Positions 36,855-49,008 of a stretch of DNA of 64,000 bases are shown in pieces. The notes under the pieces were generated by a model, which saw only the letters and a program-made list of their open reading frames with translations, had not been told where the DNA came from and searched no databases. Source of the stretch: Dallia pectoralis. Taxonomy: Eukaryota; Chordata; Actinopteri; Esociformes; Umbridae. Location: contig CM055745.1 in NCBI GenBank assembly GCA_029465975.1, forward strand, positions 17,875,258 through 17,939,257. The letters run 5' to 3'. The first letter of the stretch is position 1. Every line of letters begins with the position of its first letter. The translations under genes and the position numbers were made by a program.

Positions 36855-39800
36855 GCTACAATGTAAAGTAGTGAGTGTACAGCTGGTGTAACAGTGTACA
36901 ATGTAAAGTAGTGAGTGTACAGCTTGTAAAACAGTGTACAATGTAAAGTAGTGAGTGTACAGCATGTATAACAGTGTACAATGTAAAGTAGTGAGTGTAA
37001 AGCTGGTATAACAGTGTACAATGTAAAGTAGTGAGTGTACAGCTGGTATAACAGGCTACAATGTAAATTAGTGAGTGTAAAGCTGGTATAACAGTATACA
37101 ATGTAAAGTAGTGAGTGTACAGCATGTATAACAGTGTACAATGTAACGTAGTAAGTGTACAGCATGTATAACAGTGAACAATGTAAAGTAGTGAGTGTAC
37201 AGCTGGTACAACAGTGTACAATGTAAAGTAGTGAGGGTACAGCTTGTATAACAGTGAATAATGTAAAGTAGTGAGTGTACAGCTTGTATAGCAGTGTACA
37301 ATGTAAAGTAGTGAGTGTACAGCTGGTATAACATTTAACAATGTAAATTAGTGAGTGTACATCTGGTATAACAGTGAACAATGTAAATTAGTGAGTGTAC
37401 ATCTGGTATAACAGTGAACAATGTAAATTAGTGAGTGTACAGCTGGTATCACAGTAAAACATTTAAATTAGTGAGTGTACAGCTGGTATAACAGTGAACA
37501 ATGTAAAGTAGTGAGTGTACAGCTTGTATAACAGTGAACAATGTAAAGTAGTGAGTGTACAGCATGTATAACAGTGTACAATGTAAAATAGTGAGTGTAA
37601 AGCTGGTATAACAGTGTACAATGTAAAGTAGTGAGTGTACAGCTTGTATAACAGTGAATAATGTAAAGTAGTGAGTGTACAGCTTGTATAGCAGTGTACA
37701 ATGTAAAGTAGTGAGTGTACAGCTTGTATAGCAGTGTACAATGTAAAGTAGTGAGTGTACAGCTGGTATAACATTGAACAATGTAAATTAGTGAGTGTAC
37801 ATCTGGTATAACAGTGAACAATGTAAAGTAGTGAGTGTACAGCTGGTATAACAGTGAACAATGTAAAGTAGTGAGTGTACAGCTGGTATAACAGTGAACA
37901 ATGTAAATTAGTGAGTGTACAGCTGGTATCACAGTGAAAAATGTAAATTAGTGAGTGTACAGCTGGTATAACAGTGAACAATGTAAAGTAGTGAGTGTAC
38001 AGCATGTATAACAGTGTACAATGTAAAATAGTGAGTGTAAAGCTGGTATAACAGTGTACAATGTAAAGTAGTGAGTGTACAGCTTGTATAACAGTGAACA
38101 ATGTAAAGTAGTGAGTGTACAGCTGGTATAACAGGCTACAATGTAAAGTAGTGAGTGTAAAGCTGGTATAACAGTGTACAATGTAAAGTAGTGAGTGTAC
38201 AGCTTGTATAACAGTGAACAATGTAAAGTAGTGAGTGTACAGCTGGTACAACAGCGACCAATGTACAGTAGTGAGTGTACAGCTGGTATAACAGTGACCA
38301 ATGTACAGTAGTGAGTGTACAGCTGGTATAACAGTGAACAATGTAAAGTAGTGAGTGTAAAGCTTGTATAACAGTGTACAATGCAAAGTAGTGAGTGTAC
38401 AGCTTGTATAACAGTGAACAATGTAAAGTAGTGAGTGTACAGCTGGTATAACAGTGAACAATGTAAAGTAGTGAGTGTACAGCTGGTATAACAGTGTACA
38501 ATGTAAAGTAGTGAGGTACAGCTGGTATAACAGTATACAATTTAAATTAGTGAGTGTACAGCTTGTATAACAGTGCACAATGTAAAGTAGTGAGTGTACA
38601 GCATGTATAACAGTGTACAATGTAAAGTAGTGAGTGTACAGCATGTATAACAGTGTACAATGTAAAGTAGTGCGTGTACAGCTGGTATAACAGGCTACAA
38701 TGTAAAGTAGTGAGTGTACAGCTTGTATAACAGTGAACAATGTAAAGTAGTGCGTGTACAGCATGTATAACAGTGTACAATGTAAAGTAGTGCGAGTACA
38801 GCTGGTATAACAGGCTACAATGTAACGTAGTAAGTGTACAGCATGTATAACAGTGAACAATGTAAAGTAGTGAGTGTACAGCTGGTACAACAGTGTACAA
38901 TGTAAAGTAGTGAGGGTACAGCTTGTATAACAGTGAATAATGTAAAGTAGTGAGTGTACAGCTTGTATAGCAGTGTACAATGTAAAGTAGTGAGTGTACA
39001 GCTGGTATAACATTGAACAATGTAAATTAGTGAGTGTACATCTGGTATAACAGTGAACAATGTAAATTAGTGAGTGTAAATCTGGTATAACAGTGAACAA
39101 TGTAAATTAGTGAGTGTACAGCTGGTATCACAGTAAAAAATGTAAATTAGTGAGTGTACAGCTGGTATAACAGCGAACAATGTAAAGTAGTGAGTGTACA
39201 GCTTGTATAACAGTGAACAATGTAAAGTAGTGAGTGTACAGCATGTATAACAGTGTACAATGTAAAATAGTGAGGGTAAAGCTGGTATAACAGTGTACAA
39301 TGTAAAGTAGTGAGTGTACAGCTTGTATAACAGTGAATAATGTAAAGTAGTGAGTGTACAGCTTGTATAGCAGTGTACGATGTAAAGTAGTGAGTGTACA
39401 GCTTGTATAGCAGTGTACAATGTAAAGTAGTGAGTGTACAGCTGGTATAACATTGAACAATGTAAATTAGTGAGTGTACATCTGGTATAACAGTGAACAA
39501 TGTAAAGTAGTGAGTGTACAGCTGGTATAACAGTGAACAATGTAAATTAGTGAGTGTACAGCTGGTATCACAGTGAAAAATGTAAATTAGTGAGTGTACA
39601 GCTGGTATAACAGTGAACAATGTAAAGTAGTGAGTGCACAGCTTGTATAACAGTGAACAATGTAAAGTAGTGAGTGTACAGCATGTATAACAGTGTACAA
39701 TGTAAAATAGTGAGTGTAAAGCTGGTATAACAGTGTACAATGTAAAGTAGTGAGTGTACAGCTTGTATAACAGTGAACAATGTAAAGTAGTGAGTGTACA

Positions 39801-42800
39801 GCTGGTATAACAGGCTACAATGTAAAGTAGTGAGTGTAAAGCTGGTATAACAGTGTACAATGTAAAGTAGTGAGTGTACAGCTTGTATAACAGTGAACAA
39901 TGTAAAGTAGTGAGTGTACAGCTGGTACAACAGTGACCAATGTACAGTAGTGAGTGTACAGCTGGTATAACAGTGAACAATGTAAAGTAGTGAGTGTACA
40001 GCTTGTATAACAGTGTACAATGCAAAGTAGTGAGTGTACAGCTTGTATAACAGTGAACAATGTAAAGTAGTGAGTGTACAGCTGGTATAACAGTGAACAA
40101 TGTAAAGTAGTGAGTGTACAGCTGGTATAACAGTGTACAATGTAAAGTAGTGAGGTACAGCTGGTATAACAGTATACAATTTAAATTAGTGAGTGTACAG
40201 CTTGTATAACAGTGCACAATGTAAAGTAGTGAGTGTACAGCATGTATAACAGTGTACAATGTAAAGTAGTGAGTGTACAGCATGTATAACAGTGTACAAT
40301 GTAAAGTAGTGCGTGAACAGCTGGTAGAACAGGCTACAATGTAAAGTAGTGAGTGTACAGCTTGTATAACAGTGAACAATGTAAAGTAGTGCGTGTACAG
40401 CATGTATAACAGTGTACAATGTAAAGTAGTGCGAGTACAGCTGGTATAACAGGCTACAATGTAAAGTAGTGAGTGTACAGCTGGTATAACAGGCTACAAT
40501 GTAAAGTAGTGAGTGTACAGCTGGTATAACAGTGTACAATGTAAAGTAGTGAGTGTACAGCTGGTATAACAGTGTACAATGTAAAGTAGTGAGTGTACAG
40601 CTTGTATAACAGTGTACAATGTAAAGTAGTGAGTGTACAGCATGTATAACAGTGTACAATGTAAATTAGCGAGTGTACAGCATGTATAACAGTGTACAAT
40701 GTAAAGTAGTGAGTGTACAGCTTGTATAACAGTGTACAATGTAAAGTAGTGAGTGTACAGCATGTATAACAGTGTACAATGTAAAGTAGTGCGTGTACAG
40801 CTGGTATAACAGTGTAAAATGTAAAGTAGTGAGTGTACAGCTGGTATAACAGTGTACAATGTAAAGTAGTGAGTGAACAGCTGGTATAACAGTGTACAAT
40901 GTAAAGTAGTGAGTGTACAGCTGGTATAACAGTGTACAATGTAAAGTAGTGAGTGTACAGCATGTATAACAGTGAACAATGTAAAGTAGTGAGTGTACAG
41001 CTGGTATAATAGCGACCAATGTAAAGTAGTGAGTGTAAAGCATGTATAACAGTGAACAATGTAAAGTAGTGAGTGTACAGCATGTATAACAGTGTACAAT
41101 GTAAAGTATTGAGTGTACAGCTGGTATAACAGTGTACAATGTAAAGTAGTGAGTGTACAGCTTGTATAACAGTGAATAATGTAAAGTAGTGAGTGTACAG
41201 CTTGTATAGCAGTGTACGATGTAAAGTAGTGAGTGTACAGCTTGTATAGCAGTGTACAATGTAAAGTAGTGAGTGTACAGCTGGTATAACATTGAACAAT
41301 GTAAATTAGTGAGTGTACATCTGGTATAACAGTGAACAATGTAAAGTAGTGAGTGTACAGCTGGTATAACAGTGAACAATGTAAATTAGTGAGTGTACAG
41401 CTGGTATCACAGTGAAAAATGTAAATTAGTGAGTGTACAGCTGGTATAACAGTGAACAATGTAAAGTAGTGAGTGCACAGCTTGTATAACAGTGAACAAT
41501 GTAAAGTAGTGAGTGTACAGCATGTATAACAGTGTACAATGTAAAATAGTGAGTGTAAAGCTGGTATAACAGTGTACAATGTAAAGTAGTGAGTGTACAG
41601 CTTGTATAACAGTGAACAATGTAAAGTAGTGAGTGTACAGCTGGTATAACAGGCTACAATGTAAAGTAGTGAGTGTAAAGCTGGTATAACAGTGTACAAT
41701 GTAAAGTAGTGAGTGTACAGCTTGTATAACAGTGAACAATGTAAAGTAGTGAGTGTACAGCTGGTACAACAGCGACAATGTACAGTAGTGAGTGTACAGC
41801 TGGTATAACAGTGACCAATGTACAGTAGTGAGTGTACAGCTGGTATAACAGTGAACAATGTAAAGTAGTGAGTGTACAGCTTGTATAACAGTGTACAATG
41901 CAAAGTAGTGAGTGTACAGCTTGTATAACAGTATACAATGTATAACAGTGAACAATGTAAAGTAGTGAGTGTACAGCTGGTATAACAGTGAACAATGTAA
42001 AGTAGTGAGTGTACAGCTGGTATAACAGTGTACAATGTAAAGTAGTGAGGGTACAGCTGGTATAACAGTATACAATTTAAATTAGTGAGTGTACAGCTTG
42101 TATAACAGTGCACAATGTAAAGTAGTGAGTGTACAGCATGTATAACAGTGTACAATGTAAAGTAGTGAGTGTACAGCATGTATAACAGTGTACAATGTAA
42201 AGTAGTGCGTGAACAGCTGGTAGAACAGGCTACAATGTAAAGTAGTGAGTGTACAGCTTGTATAACAGTGAACAATGTAAAGTAGTGCGTGTACAGCATG
42301 TATAACAGTGTACAATGTAAAGTAGTGCGAGTACAGCTGGTATAACAGGCTACAATGTAAAGTAGTGAGTGTACAGCTGGTATAACAGGCTACAATGTAA
42401 AGTAGTGAGTGTACAGCTGGTATAACAGTGTACAATGTAAAGTAGTGAGTGTACAGCTGGTATAACAGTGTACAATGTAAAGTAGTGAGTGTACAGCTTG
42501 TATAACAGTGTACAATGTAAAGTAGTGAGTGTACAGCATGTATAACAGTGTACAATGTAAATTAGCTGAGTGTACAGCATGTATAACAGTGTACAATGTA
42601 AAGTAGTGAGTGTACAGCTTGTATAACAGTGTACAATGTAAAGTAGTGAGTGTACAGCATGTATAACAGTGTACAATGTAAAGTAGTGAGTGTACAGCTG
42701 GTATAACAGTGTAAAATGTAAAGTAGTGAGTGTACAGCTGGTATAACAGTGTACAATGTAAAGTAGTGAGTGAACAGCTGGTATAACAGTGTACAATGTA

Positions 42801-43912
42801 AAGTAGTGAGTGTACAGCTGGTATAACAGTGTACAATGTAAAGTAGTGAGTGTACAGCATGTATAACAGTGAACAATGTAAAGTAGTGAGTGTACAGCTG
42901 GTATAATAGCGACCAATGTAAAGTAGTGAGTGTAAAGCATGTATAACAGTGAACAATGTAAAGTAGTGAGTGTACAGCATGTATAACAGTGTACAATGTA
43001 AAGTAGTGCGTGTACAGCTGGTATAACAGTGTACAATGTAAAGTAGTGAGTGTACAGCATGTATAACAGTGAACAATGTAAAGTAGTGAGTGTACAGCAT
43101 GTATAACAGTGAACAATGTAAAGTAGTGAGTGTACAGCTGGTATAACAGTGAACAATGTAAAGTAGTGAGTGTACAGCATGTATAACAGTGTACAATGTA
43201 AAGTAGTGCGTGTACAGCTTGTATAACAGTATACAATGTAAAATAGTGAGTGTACAGCTGGTATAACAGTGAACAATGTAAAGTAGTGAGTGTACAGCAT
43301 GTAAAACAGTGAACAATGTAAAGTAGTGAGTGTACAGCATGTATAACAGTGAACAATGTAAAGTAGTGAGTGTACAGCATGTATAACAGTGAACAATGTA
43401 AAGTAGTGAGTGTACAGCATGTATAACAGTGTACAATGTAAAGTAGTGAGTGTAAAGCTGGTATAACAGTGTACAATGTAAAGTAGTGAGTGTACAGCTT
43501 GTATAACAGTGAACAATGTAAAGTAGTGAGTGTACAGCTTGTATAACAGTGAACAATGTAAAGTAGTGAGTGTACAGCATGTATAACAGTGAACAATGTA
43601 AAGTAGTGAGTGTACAGCATGTATAACAGTGTACAATGTAAAGTAGTGCGTGTACAGCTTGTATAACAGTATACAATGTAAAATAGTGAGTGTACAGCTG
43701 GTATAACAGTGAACAATGTAAAGTAGTGAGTGTACAGCTGGTATAACAGTGAACAATGTAAAGTAGTGAGTGTACAGCATGTATAACAGTGAACAATGTA
43801 AAGTAGTGAGTGTACAGCTTGTATAACAGTGAACAATGTAAAGTAGTGAGTGTACAGCATGTATAACAGTGAACAATGTAAAGTAGTGAGTGTACAGCAT
43901 GTATAACAGTGT
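36855..43912 (+). repeat. 40-bp minisatellite, about 176 units, born from a Tc1 terminal repeat
   Basis: Units read ACAATGTAAAGTAGTGAGTG followed by TACAGCTGGTATAACAGTGT, with many point variants (CTGG/CTTG/CATG, GTAC/GAAC, AAAGTA/AAATTA/AAAATA). A single copy of this 40-mer is part of the Tc1-like terminal repeat. Marker variants recur at large spacings: ACAGCGACCA-type at 38251, 39930 and 41770; a 39-bp unit (GTGAGGTACA) at 38511 and 40150; ACATTGAACA at 37771, 39450 and 41289. This indicates at least three superunits of about 1.6-1.9 kb. Minus-strand frames of up to 601 codons (YTVIPAVHSLLYIVHC type) come from this stop-free unit. Confidence 0.97.
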
Positions 43913-44023
43913 ACATTTGCTGTCCCCTCTAAATAATTCAACACACAGCCATTATGTCTAAACATGCTGGCCACAAAAATGAGTACACACCTAAATGAAA
44001 ACGTCCAAATCGCGCCCAAAGTG

Positions 44024-44070
44024 TCAATATTTTGTGTGGCCACCATCAATTTGCAGCACTGCTTTAACAC
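44024..44070 (-). pseudogene. Tc1-like transposase C-terminal fragment
   Basis: The minus strand reads VKAVLQIDGGHTKY and a TGA at 44026-44024. This resembles the usual end of Tc1 transposases (KAVL..NGGHTKY). Upstream of it the coding sequence is replaced by an unrelated-looking 20-bp repeat array, so only about 15 codons remain. Confidence 0.75.
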
Positions 44071-44655
44071 AGGTGCCTGGTGTTCAGCACAGGGGTCTGG
44101 TGGTGTCAGGTGTTCAGGACAGGGGTCTGGTGGTGTCAGGTGTTCAGCACAGGGGTCTGGTGGTGTCAGGTGTTCAGCACAGGGGTCTGGTGGTGTCTGG
44201 TGTTTAGCACAGGTGTCTGGTGTTCAGCACAGGGGTCTGGTGTTCAGCACAGGGGTCTGGTGGTGTCTGGTGTTCAGCACAGGGGTCTGGTGGTGTCTGG
44301 TGTTCAGCACAGGTGTCTGGTGTTCAGTACAGGTGTCTGGTGTTCAGCACAGGTGTCTGGTGTTCAGCACAGGGTCTGGTGTTCAGCACAGGGGTCTGGA
44401 GTTCAGCACAGGGGTCTGGAGTTCAGCACAGGGGTCTGGTGGTGTCTGGTGTTCAGCACAGGGGTCTGGTTGGGTCTGGTGTTCAGCACAGGTGCCTGGT
44501 GTTCAGCACAGGTGTCTGGTGCTCAGCACAGGGTGCCTGGTGTTCAGCACAGGGGTCTGGTGTTCAGCACAGGTGTCTGGTGCTCAGCACAGGTGTCTGG
44601 TGCTCAGCACAGGTGTCTGGTGCTCAGCACAGGTGTCTGGTGCTCAGCACAGGGT
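44071..44655 (+). repeat. About 20-bp minisatellite with a 10-bp optional insert
   Basis: The basic unit is GGTCTGGTGTTCAGCACAGG. Some units carry an extra TGGTGGTGTC, and GTTCAG/GCTCAG variants split left from right. It begins directly where the transposase fragment ends, so it may also have started within the transposon. Confidence 0.92.
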
Positions 44656-44727
44656 GCAAATCAAACTGGCCACTATGAGACCATTATTCTAAAGGGAATG
44701 TTTTTGTTAGCAATAAGCTAAACATAA

Positions 44728-45113
44728 TTGACATGTTGGTGATGTTGACGTGTTGGTGATGTTGACGTGTTGGTGATGTTGACGTGTTGGTGATGTTGAC
44801 GTGTTGGTGATGTTGACGTGTTGGTGATGTTGACGTGGTGTTGACATGTTGTGGTGTTGACATGTTGTGGTGTTGACATGTTGTGGTGTTGACATGTTGT
44901 GGTGTTGACATGTTGTGGTGTTGACATGTTGTGGCGTTGACATGTTGTGGCGTTGACATGTTGTGGCGTTGACATGTTGTGGCGTTGACATGTTGTGGCG
45001 TTGACATGTTGTGGCGTTGACATGTTCTGGTGATGACATGTTCTGGTGATGACATGTTGGTATTGACATGTTGGTATTGACATGTTGATATTGACATGTT
45101 GATATTGCACCAT
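44728..45113 (+). repeat. 17/16-bp minisatellite (about 23 units)
   Basis: Left part: 17-bp units GTTGACGTGTTGGTGAT. Right part: 16-bp units GTTGACATGTTGTGGT, shifting to GTTGACATGTTGTGGC, then degenerate units. It ends about 90 bp from a ppip5k1 exon. Confidence 0.94.
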
Positions 45114-45204
45114 GTTAATTCCCCAGGGGTTTGAAGGGAACTCTCAACATATTGATTTGCATTCTGATCAGATGGAACAACAACATGGAGGTCTGCATAC
45201 TTAC

Positions 45205-45291
45205 AGTCAGAGGACGACAGAGCCTTTGGTGGGGGATAGGTGGGTTTCTGGCCAAACCCCTGGATGGACGTGTCGAACAAGACGGAGAGAG
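45205..45291 (-). CDS. ppip5k1: ppip5k1 C-terminal-region exon (87 nt)
   Basis: Minus-strand acceptor CTATTACCCGCAG ends at 45292. The exon is 2 + 28 codons + 1 nt and ends at donor GACT|GTAAGT, a full consensus. It encodes LSVLFDTSIQGFGQKPTYPP followed by PKALSSSD. The segment aligns with the human PPIP5K1 stretch ALFDSMHSSQ...NPFSPPRTL, as I recall it, and follows directly on the exon at 49009-49146 (junction codon G+CT, Ala). It lies in the Ser/Pro-rich tail C-terminal to the enzyme domains; no catalytic role is expected. Weak sequence similarity is backed by exact phase, good splice sites and order. Confidence 0.75.
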
Positions 45292-45349
45292 CTGCGGGTA
45301 ATAGTGGGTGGGGAACATACAAATATTATATAGTATTATTATTACAGTA

Positions 45350-46770
45350 GGTCCTACGTCAGCCTGAACCAGGTCCTACGTCAGCCTGAACCAGGTCCTA
45401 CGTCAGCCTGAACCAGGTCCTACGTCAGCCTGAACCTGGTCCTACGTCAGCCTGAACCAGGTCCTACGTCAGCCTGAACCAGGTCCTACGTCAGCCTGAA
45501 CCAGGTCCTACGTCAGCCTGAACCAGGTCCGACATCAGCCTGAACCAGGTCCTACATCAGCCTGAACCAGGTCCTACATTTACATCTGCCTGATTCAGGT
45601 CCTACATTTACATCTGCCTGATTCAGGTCCTACATTTACATCTGCCTGAACCTGGTCCTACGTCAGCCTGAACCTGGTCCTACGTCAGCCTGAACCAGGT
45701 CCTACGTCAGCCTGAACCAGGTCCTACGTCAGCCTGAACCAGGTTCTACGTCCGCCTGAACCTGGTCCTACGTCCGCCTGAACCTGGTCCTACGTCAGCC
45801 TGAACCAGGTCATACTTCAGCCTGAACCATGTCCTACGTCCGCCTGAACCATGTCCTACGTCCGCCTGAACCTGGTCCTACGTCCGCCTGAACCTGGTCC
45901 TACGTCCGCCTGAACCTGGTCCTACATCTGCCTGAACCAGGTCCTACATCTACATCTGCCTGAACCTGCTCCTACATCTGCCTGAACCAGGTCCTACGTC
46001 AGCCTGAACCTGGTCCTACGTCCGCCTGAACCTGGTCCTACATCTGCCTGAACCAGGTCCTACATCTGCCTGAACCAGGTCCTACATCTGCCTGATTTAG
46101 GTCCTACATCTACATCTGCCTGAACCAGGTCCTACGTCAGCCTGAACCAGGTTCTACGTCAGCCTGAACCAGGTCATACTTCAGCCTGAACCATGTCCTA
46201 CGTCCGCCTGAACCAGGTCCTACATCTGCCTGAACCAGGTCCTACGTCAGCCTGAACCAGGTTCTACGTCAGCCTGAACCAGGTCATACTTCAGCCTGAA
46301 CCATGTCCTACGTCCGCCTGAACCTGGTCCTACGTCCGCCTGAACCTGGTCCTACATCTGCCTGATTTAGGTCCTACATCTGCCTGATTTAGGTCCTACA
46401 TCTACGTCCGCCTGAACCAGGTCCTACATCTGCCTGATTTAGGTCCTACATCTACATCTGCCTGAACCAGGTCCTACATCTGCCTGATTTAGGTCCTACA
46501 TCTGCCTGAACCAGGTCCTACATCTGCCTGATTTAGGTCCTACATCTGCCTGATTTAGGTCCTACATCTGCCTGATTTAGGTCCTACATCTACATCTGCC
46601 TGAACCAGGTCCTACATCTGCCTGATTTAGGTCCTACATCTACATCTGCCTGAACCAGGTCCTACATCTGCCTGATTTAGGTCCTACATCTACATCTGCC
46701 TGAACCAGCTCCTACATCTGCCTGAACCAGGTCCTACATCTGCCTGAACCAGGTCCTACATCAGCCTGAA
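45350..46770 (+). repeat. 22-bp minisatellite (about 63 units)
   Basis: Units contain GTCCTACGTCAGCCTGAACC, with variants CGTCCG, CATCTG, ACCTGG and GATTTAG. A 28-bp form has an extra ACATCT. CGTCAG units dominate the left side, and CATCTG/GATTTAG units the right. It starts about 60 bp upstream of the ppip5k1 exon acceptor (transcribed order). Confidence 0.96.
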
Positions 46771-47214
46771 CTGTATATGGTCAATATCACGCTAATGGCC
46801 ACAGCAGATAAAATGGCAGAAGGTCTGTATCAGGGGTTTTCAAATTCGGTGAATGTGAGCCTCCCCTTAGAGTAGGTAAGGACAGCCGAGCCCCCCCTTC
46901 CCCAAAATCCCGTCCGCCTACCCTAACCCACACACGCCTCTGCAGTAAATGCCATCTTCTGTGTGTTCCAGGCAATGACGAGTTTCAATAACAACTGATA
47001 AAATGTAAATATTTTAAATATTGTATTTAATTTCCACTTTTTTATGGGAAATTCATTAATGATTCTTTGCAACAGCAAATAACTTCCAACTTTATGCAGG
47101 CCTAATTGAGGCTACTTTTAAAAATCACAGAACATCAGTAGGCCTAACCGTAAGTCAACAAAACATGCTTAACATGTGAATGTTACAAATGTGAAACTTG
47201 TGTGTCTGCGCCTC

Positions 47215-47538
47215 AAAGGGATAGTTCACTTTAAAATGAAAATTCTGTCATAGGCTTCTTACCCTCAAGTTGTTTCAAACCTGTATGCATTTCTTTCTTT
47301 TGCTGAACACAAAGGAAGATATTATGAAGAATGTCGGTAACAAGACAGTTAACTTGTCCCATTGACTTCCATGGTAAGAAAAACATATATACTATGGAAG
47401 TCAACGGGACCAGATAACTGTTTTAGTTACTGACATTCTTCAGAATATCTTGCTTTGTGATCAGCAGAAGAAAGAAATTCATGCAAGTTTGAAGCCACTT
47501 GAGGGTGAGTATATGATGACAGAATTTTCATTTTAACT
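47215..47538. mobile_element. Fold-back MITE nested in the hAT element
   Basis: Two long inverted arms: the left has GGGATAGTTCACTTTAAAAT, then AATTCTGTCATAGGCTTCTTA and onward to TTGACTTCCATGGTAAG; the right mirrors them from CTATGGAAGTCAA to TGACAGAATTTTCATTTTAA. The arms are about 150 bp around a short AT-rich centre. The type is very common in otophysan fishes, as I recall it. The outermost right bases are diverged or lost. Confidence 0.8.
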
Positions 47539-47835
47539 TTACGTATTCAGGATCATATTTCCTACGTTTTTTGCTGGGTCCTGTCTCCTCCCTTAATGCT
47601 GACTTCTGTTGACTTGGGACAAGGAAACGATGCATTTTATTAAAGCTGCAGAGTTATGAATGTTGTATGAATTCACAACTTTCCCGAAAACCTTTCAAAT
47701 GATCGCTATGACAACGTAGAACAACAAGCCGATAACAAACTTCCGGTTTAGGTTAGGCTGAATTACTGTAATCAGTGCGATATGACCAATAATAGTAGAT
47801 TAACATGGGAGGATTTTTGAACTTGAGAAAAATGT

Positions 47836-48764
47836 ACCCTTCGCTAAGCCACGCCCTCCTTAACCTTTCAAGTGGGAAACACACAAATTGAGGAACAGCT
47901 ATGTTCTTGCACAACAGGGTAAGTGAATATAATCTAATAATTGTAAATCAAGCAGCTTATCCACACATCTTGTGGAATAAGCCATTTGCTTGACCACTTT
48001 GAAATGCTAACATTCTACCGCTTATATTTTTAGCGCGCCAGGCTGCTGCTTACATATCATCGGTAGTTGTCGCTAAAGCAAATAAAAAACGTATGTGGAG
48101 ACCAATATAAAGTATAAAGCATTAGAGCATGTGTGTTCTGTAATACATCGCTGTCATATAATGTGCACATGTAAATGTGAATATGGCTTTAAGGGCATTC
48201 TGTTACGTATGCAAAGGGGGCGTTACCGGGAAGGCTTGGTTTTAGTTTGAGAACTTGCCTGTATGCTACTGTGTGTGAAGTGCAATACAAAATGTTCATT
48301 AAACCCTGAGTCTCCTGTGGATGTCTGAACTGTTTACAATCTCGCTGCCCAAATAAAGTGTACCTATAGTGAGCACATGATGACTACTGTTAATGAACTG
48401 ATTAAGTTCGCATACCAACCTTTTCCTTGGAGATCTCCGGCAAGCCCCCTAATGTTCGGTCCTTAGACCTAAATACCGGGAGAGCCGCGATTGGATTGGG
48501 GTACTCACGAGTATTTTAAAGTATGTCAGTGAGCCTCCGTCCACGCCCGGCATTTCTCTCCTTCGGTTTTAGGTTTTGGGAAAGTCAAAAATTCCAACTC
48601 CCCGTCCAAACTTTTAGGATATCGGGTATATTTACACAATCCATAAGCACAACGCGTTGGCATGTTTCCTTTGCTCGAAAGCTTGACAGACCTCCTGCGC
48701 CTAGTTACGGTTGCTAAACCACGATTGGCCTGTGGCGGCTTTCGGGTGTGGCTTAGCGAAGGGT
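47836..48764. mobile_element. Second inverted-repeat element nested in the hAT element (family unknown)
   Basis: ACCCTTCGCTAAGCCAC (continuing GCCC) at 47836-47856 is repeated in inverted orientation, 20 of 21 bases, at 48744-48764. No target duplication could be made out, and the 929-bp interior has no recognisable protein. It may be a separate short transposon or part of the host element's subterminal structure. Confidence 0.5.
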
Positions 48765-49008
48765 CAATTGCTACTTGTCAATCAGTCCACTTGTTTGTAC
48801 CACACAGCGAGTATCCCGCGTAGCTTTTACCCAGTATACTGCGACGCGATTAGGTATGGTATGGTTTGTTTTTATTTTTTCTTCACATGTCGCGCCTCCC
48901 CTGTGGCTCTTTGGCGCCTCCCAGGGGAGGCGCGCCTCACCTATTGAAAACCGCTGGTCTGTATCATAACAGCAGTAGTTGGGGAGAGTACATTGATTGC
49001 AGCTCTAC

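Larger units (their letters stand above)
36769..44079 (-). mobile_element. Tc1-like transposon end, split by an internal 7-kb minisatellite
   Basis: The left part (36769-36900) reads CTCACAAAAGTGAGTACACC, then a segment ending TGACAACACTGAAGAAATGA. The right part (43905-44079) reads TTGCTGTCCCCTCTAAATAA, ACACACAGCCATTATGTCTA and AAGTGTCAATATTTTGTGTG. Together they make one terminal inverted repeat plus the transposase 3' end of a Tc1/mariner family element that is abundant in fishes, in the order I recall for the intact element. One 40-bp segment of that repeat has been amplified between them. The remainder of the transposase and the other terminus are absent, so the element is dead. Confidence 0.8.
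46831..48956. mobile_element. Non-autonomous hAT transposon, 2.1 kb, with intact 8-bp target duplication
   Basis: The left end is CAGGGGTTTTCAAATTCGGT. The right end, reverse-complemented, is CAGCGGTTTTCAATAGGTGA, the CAGNGGTTNTCAA type of hAT termini. The bases directly outside both ends are identical 8-mers, GTCTGTAT (46823-46830 and 48957-48964), the size expected of hAT target duplications. No transposase frame is visible inside. It carries a nested MITE (47215-47538) and a second inverted-repeat element (47836-48764). Its right end is 53 bp from a ppip5k1 exon. Confidence 0.85.

Noticed and set aside
37463..44070. Families of 200-600-codon minus frames (YTVIPAVHSLLYIVHC repeats)
   Set aside because: Products of the stop-free 40-bp unit read in rotating phase; the unit is traced to a transposon terminal repeat, not to coding sequence.
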